Below, piece after piece: positions 5,071 through 5,151 of a stretch of 5,151 nucleotides of DNA (its first letter is position 1; the number at the start of each line of letters is the position of its first letter). The position numbers and the translations under genes are program-made. The stretch spans positions 1 to 5,151 of the forward strand of contig JAEYUK010000200.1 in assembly GCA_023432655.1 (NCBI GenBank). Direction: 5' to 3'. This DNA comes from Pseudomonadota bacterium (GTDB taxonomy: Bacteria > Bdellovibrionota > Bacteriovoracia > Bacteriovoracales > Bacteriovoracaceae). Below the pieces are notes generated by a model. It was given only the letters and a program-made list of their open reading frames with translations. It ran no database searches and was not told the origin of the DNA.

Positions 5071-5151
5071 TACAAGCGGTAGTACTGGGCGGCCATCGTT
5101 GAGATATAATTTCCTGGGTTCCGGAGTGTTTCAAAATGCTCCGGATGGATT
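5067..5151 (-). CDS. 3' end of an unidentified leftward gene (partial)
   Basis: On the minus strand an open frame enters from the right edge and ends in TAA (5069-5067), giving 27 residues (IHPEHFETLRNPGNYI then STMAAQYYRLY). The family cannot be recognised from this piece. Its stop codon overlaps the cytochrome stop in a TTAG tetranucleotide (5067-5070), a tail-to-tail arrangement. Support is the open frame reaching the window edge, natural-looking amino-acid use, and the absence of any other sensible explanation for the last 81 bases. The fragment is short, so confidence is moderate. Confidence 0.55.
   Translation of the reverse strand, partial: IHPEHFETLRNPGNYISTMAAQYYRLY

Noticed and set aside
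5121..5144. CCGGAG/CTCCGG inverted repeat
   Set aside because: It lies inside the partial leftward coding frame, has a 12-nt loop and no T-run, and is probably incidental to codon choice.

Overview
The window looks like chromosomal DNA of a Gram-negative bacterium with moderate GC content. I infer a relative of the predatory Bdellovibrionota (Bacteriovorax/Bdellovibrio type). The inference rests on general gene style: acidic or lysine-rich cytoplasmic proteins of unknown family, a degenerate receiver-like protein, and an exported di-heme cytochrome. No marker gene proves it. I see no tRNA, rRNA, CRISPR array or transposase gene.

Layout, left to right. (1) The 3' end of a rightward gene stops at 182-184. 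(2) An AT-rich foldback element of about 220 bp (191-412) follows. It has 24-bp terminal inverted repeats, a 13-bp central hairpin and 9-12 bp flanking direct repeats, like a non-autonomous (MITE-like) insertion. It sits exactly where two convergent genes appear to have once shared overlapping stop codons. (3) A compact leftward operon covers 2415 to 412: a small acidic/proline-rich/helical protein of unknown function, an exported beta-rich protein of unknown family, and an alpha/beta-hydrolase of the phospholipase/carboxylesterase (Abhydrolase_2) family. The last two overlap by 11 bp. (4) A divergent AT-rich control region spans 2416-2577, with a promoter-like site, a perfect 12-bp palindrome and a hairpin that includes the ribosome binding site of the leftward operon. 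(5) A rightward gene encodes a 201-aa protein with a disordered/charged N-terminus and a degenerate CheY-like receiver domain that lacks the conserved lysine. A hairpin with a U-tract in the leftward direction follows it. (6) A 204-nt gap (3184-3387) carries a 10-codon ORF with a very strong Shine-Dalgarno and a possible promoter. (7) A long rightward gene encodes a 560-aa exported di-heme c-type cytochrome resembling the RoxA / cytochrome c peroxidase (MauG-like) superfamily. (8) The 3' end of a convergent leftward gene overlaps the cytochrome stop codon by 4 bp.

The leftward operon combines an exported protein with a cytoplasmic esterase, and the pathway is not evident. The receiver-like gene and the operon share a divergent control region and may be co-regulated. 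The cytochrome appears to be a separate periplasmic redox unit. The clearest unexpected structure is the foldback element: its target duplication seems to have preserved the stop codons of both neighbouring genes.
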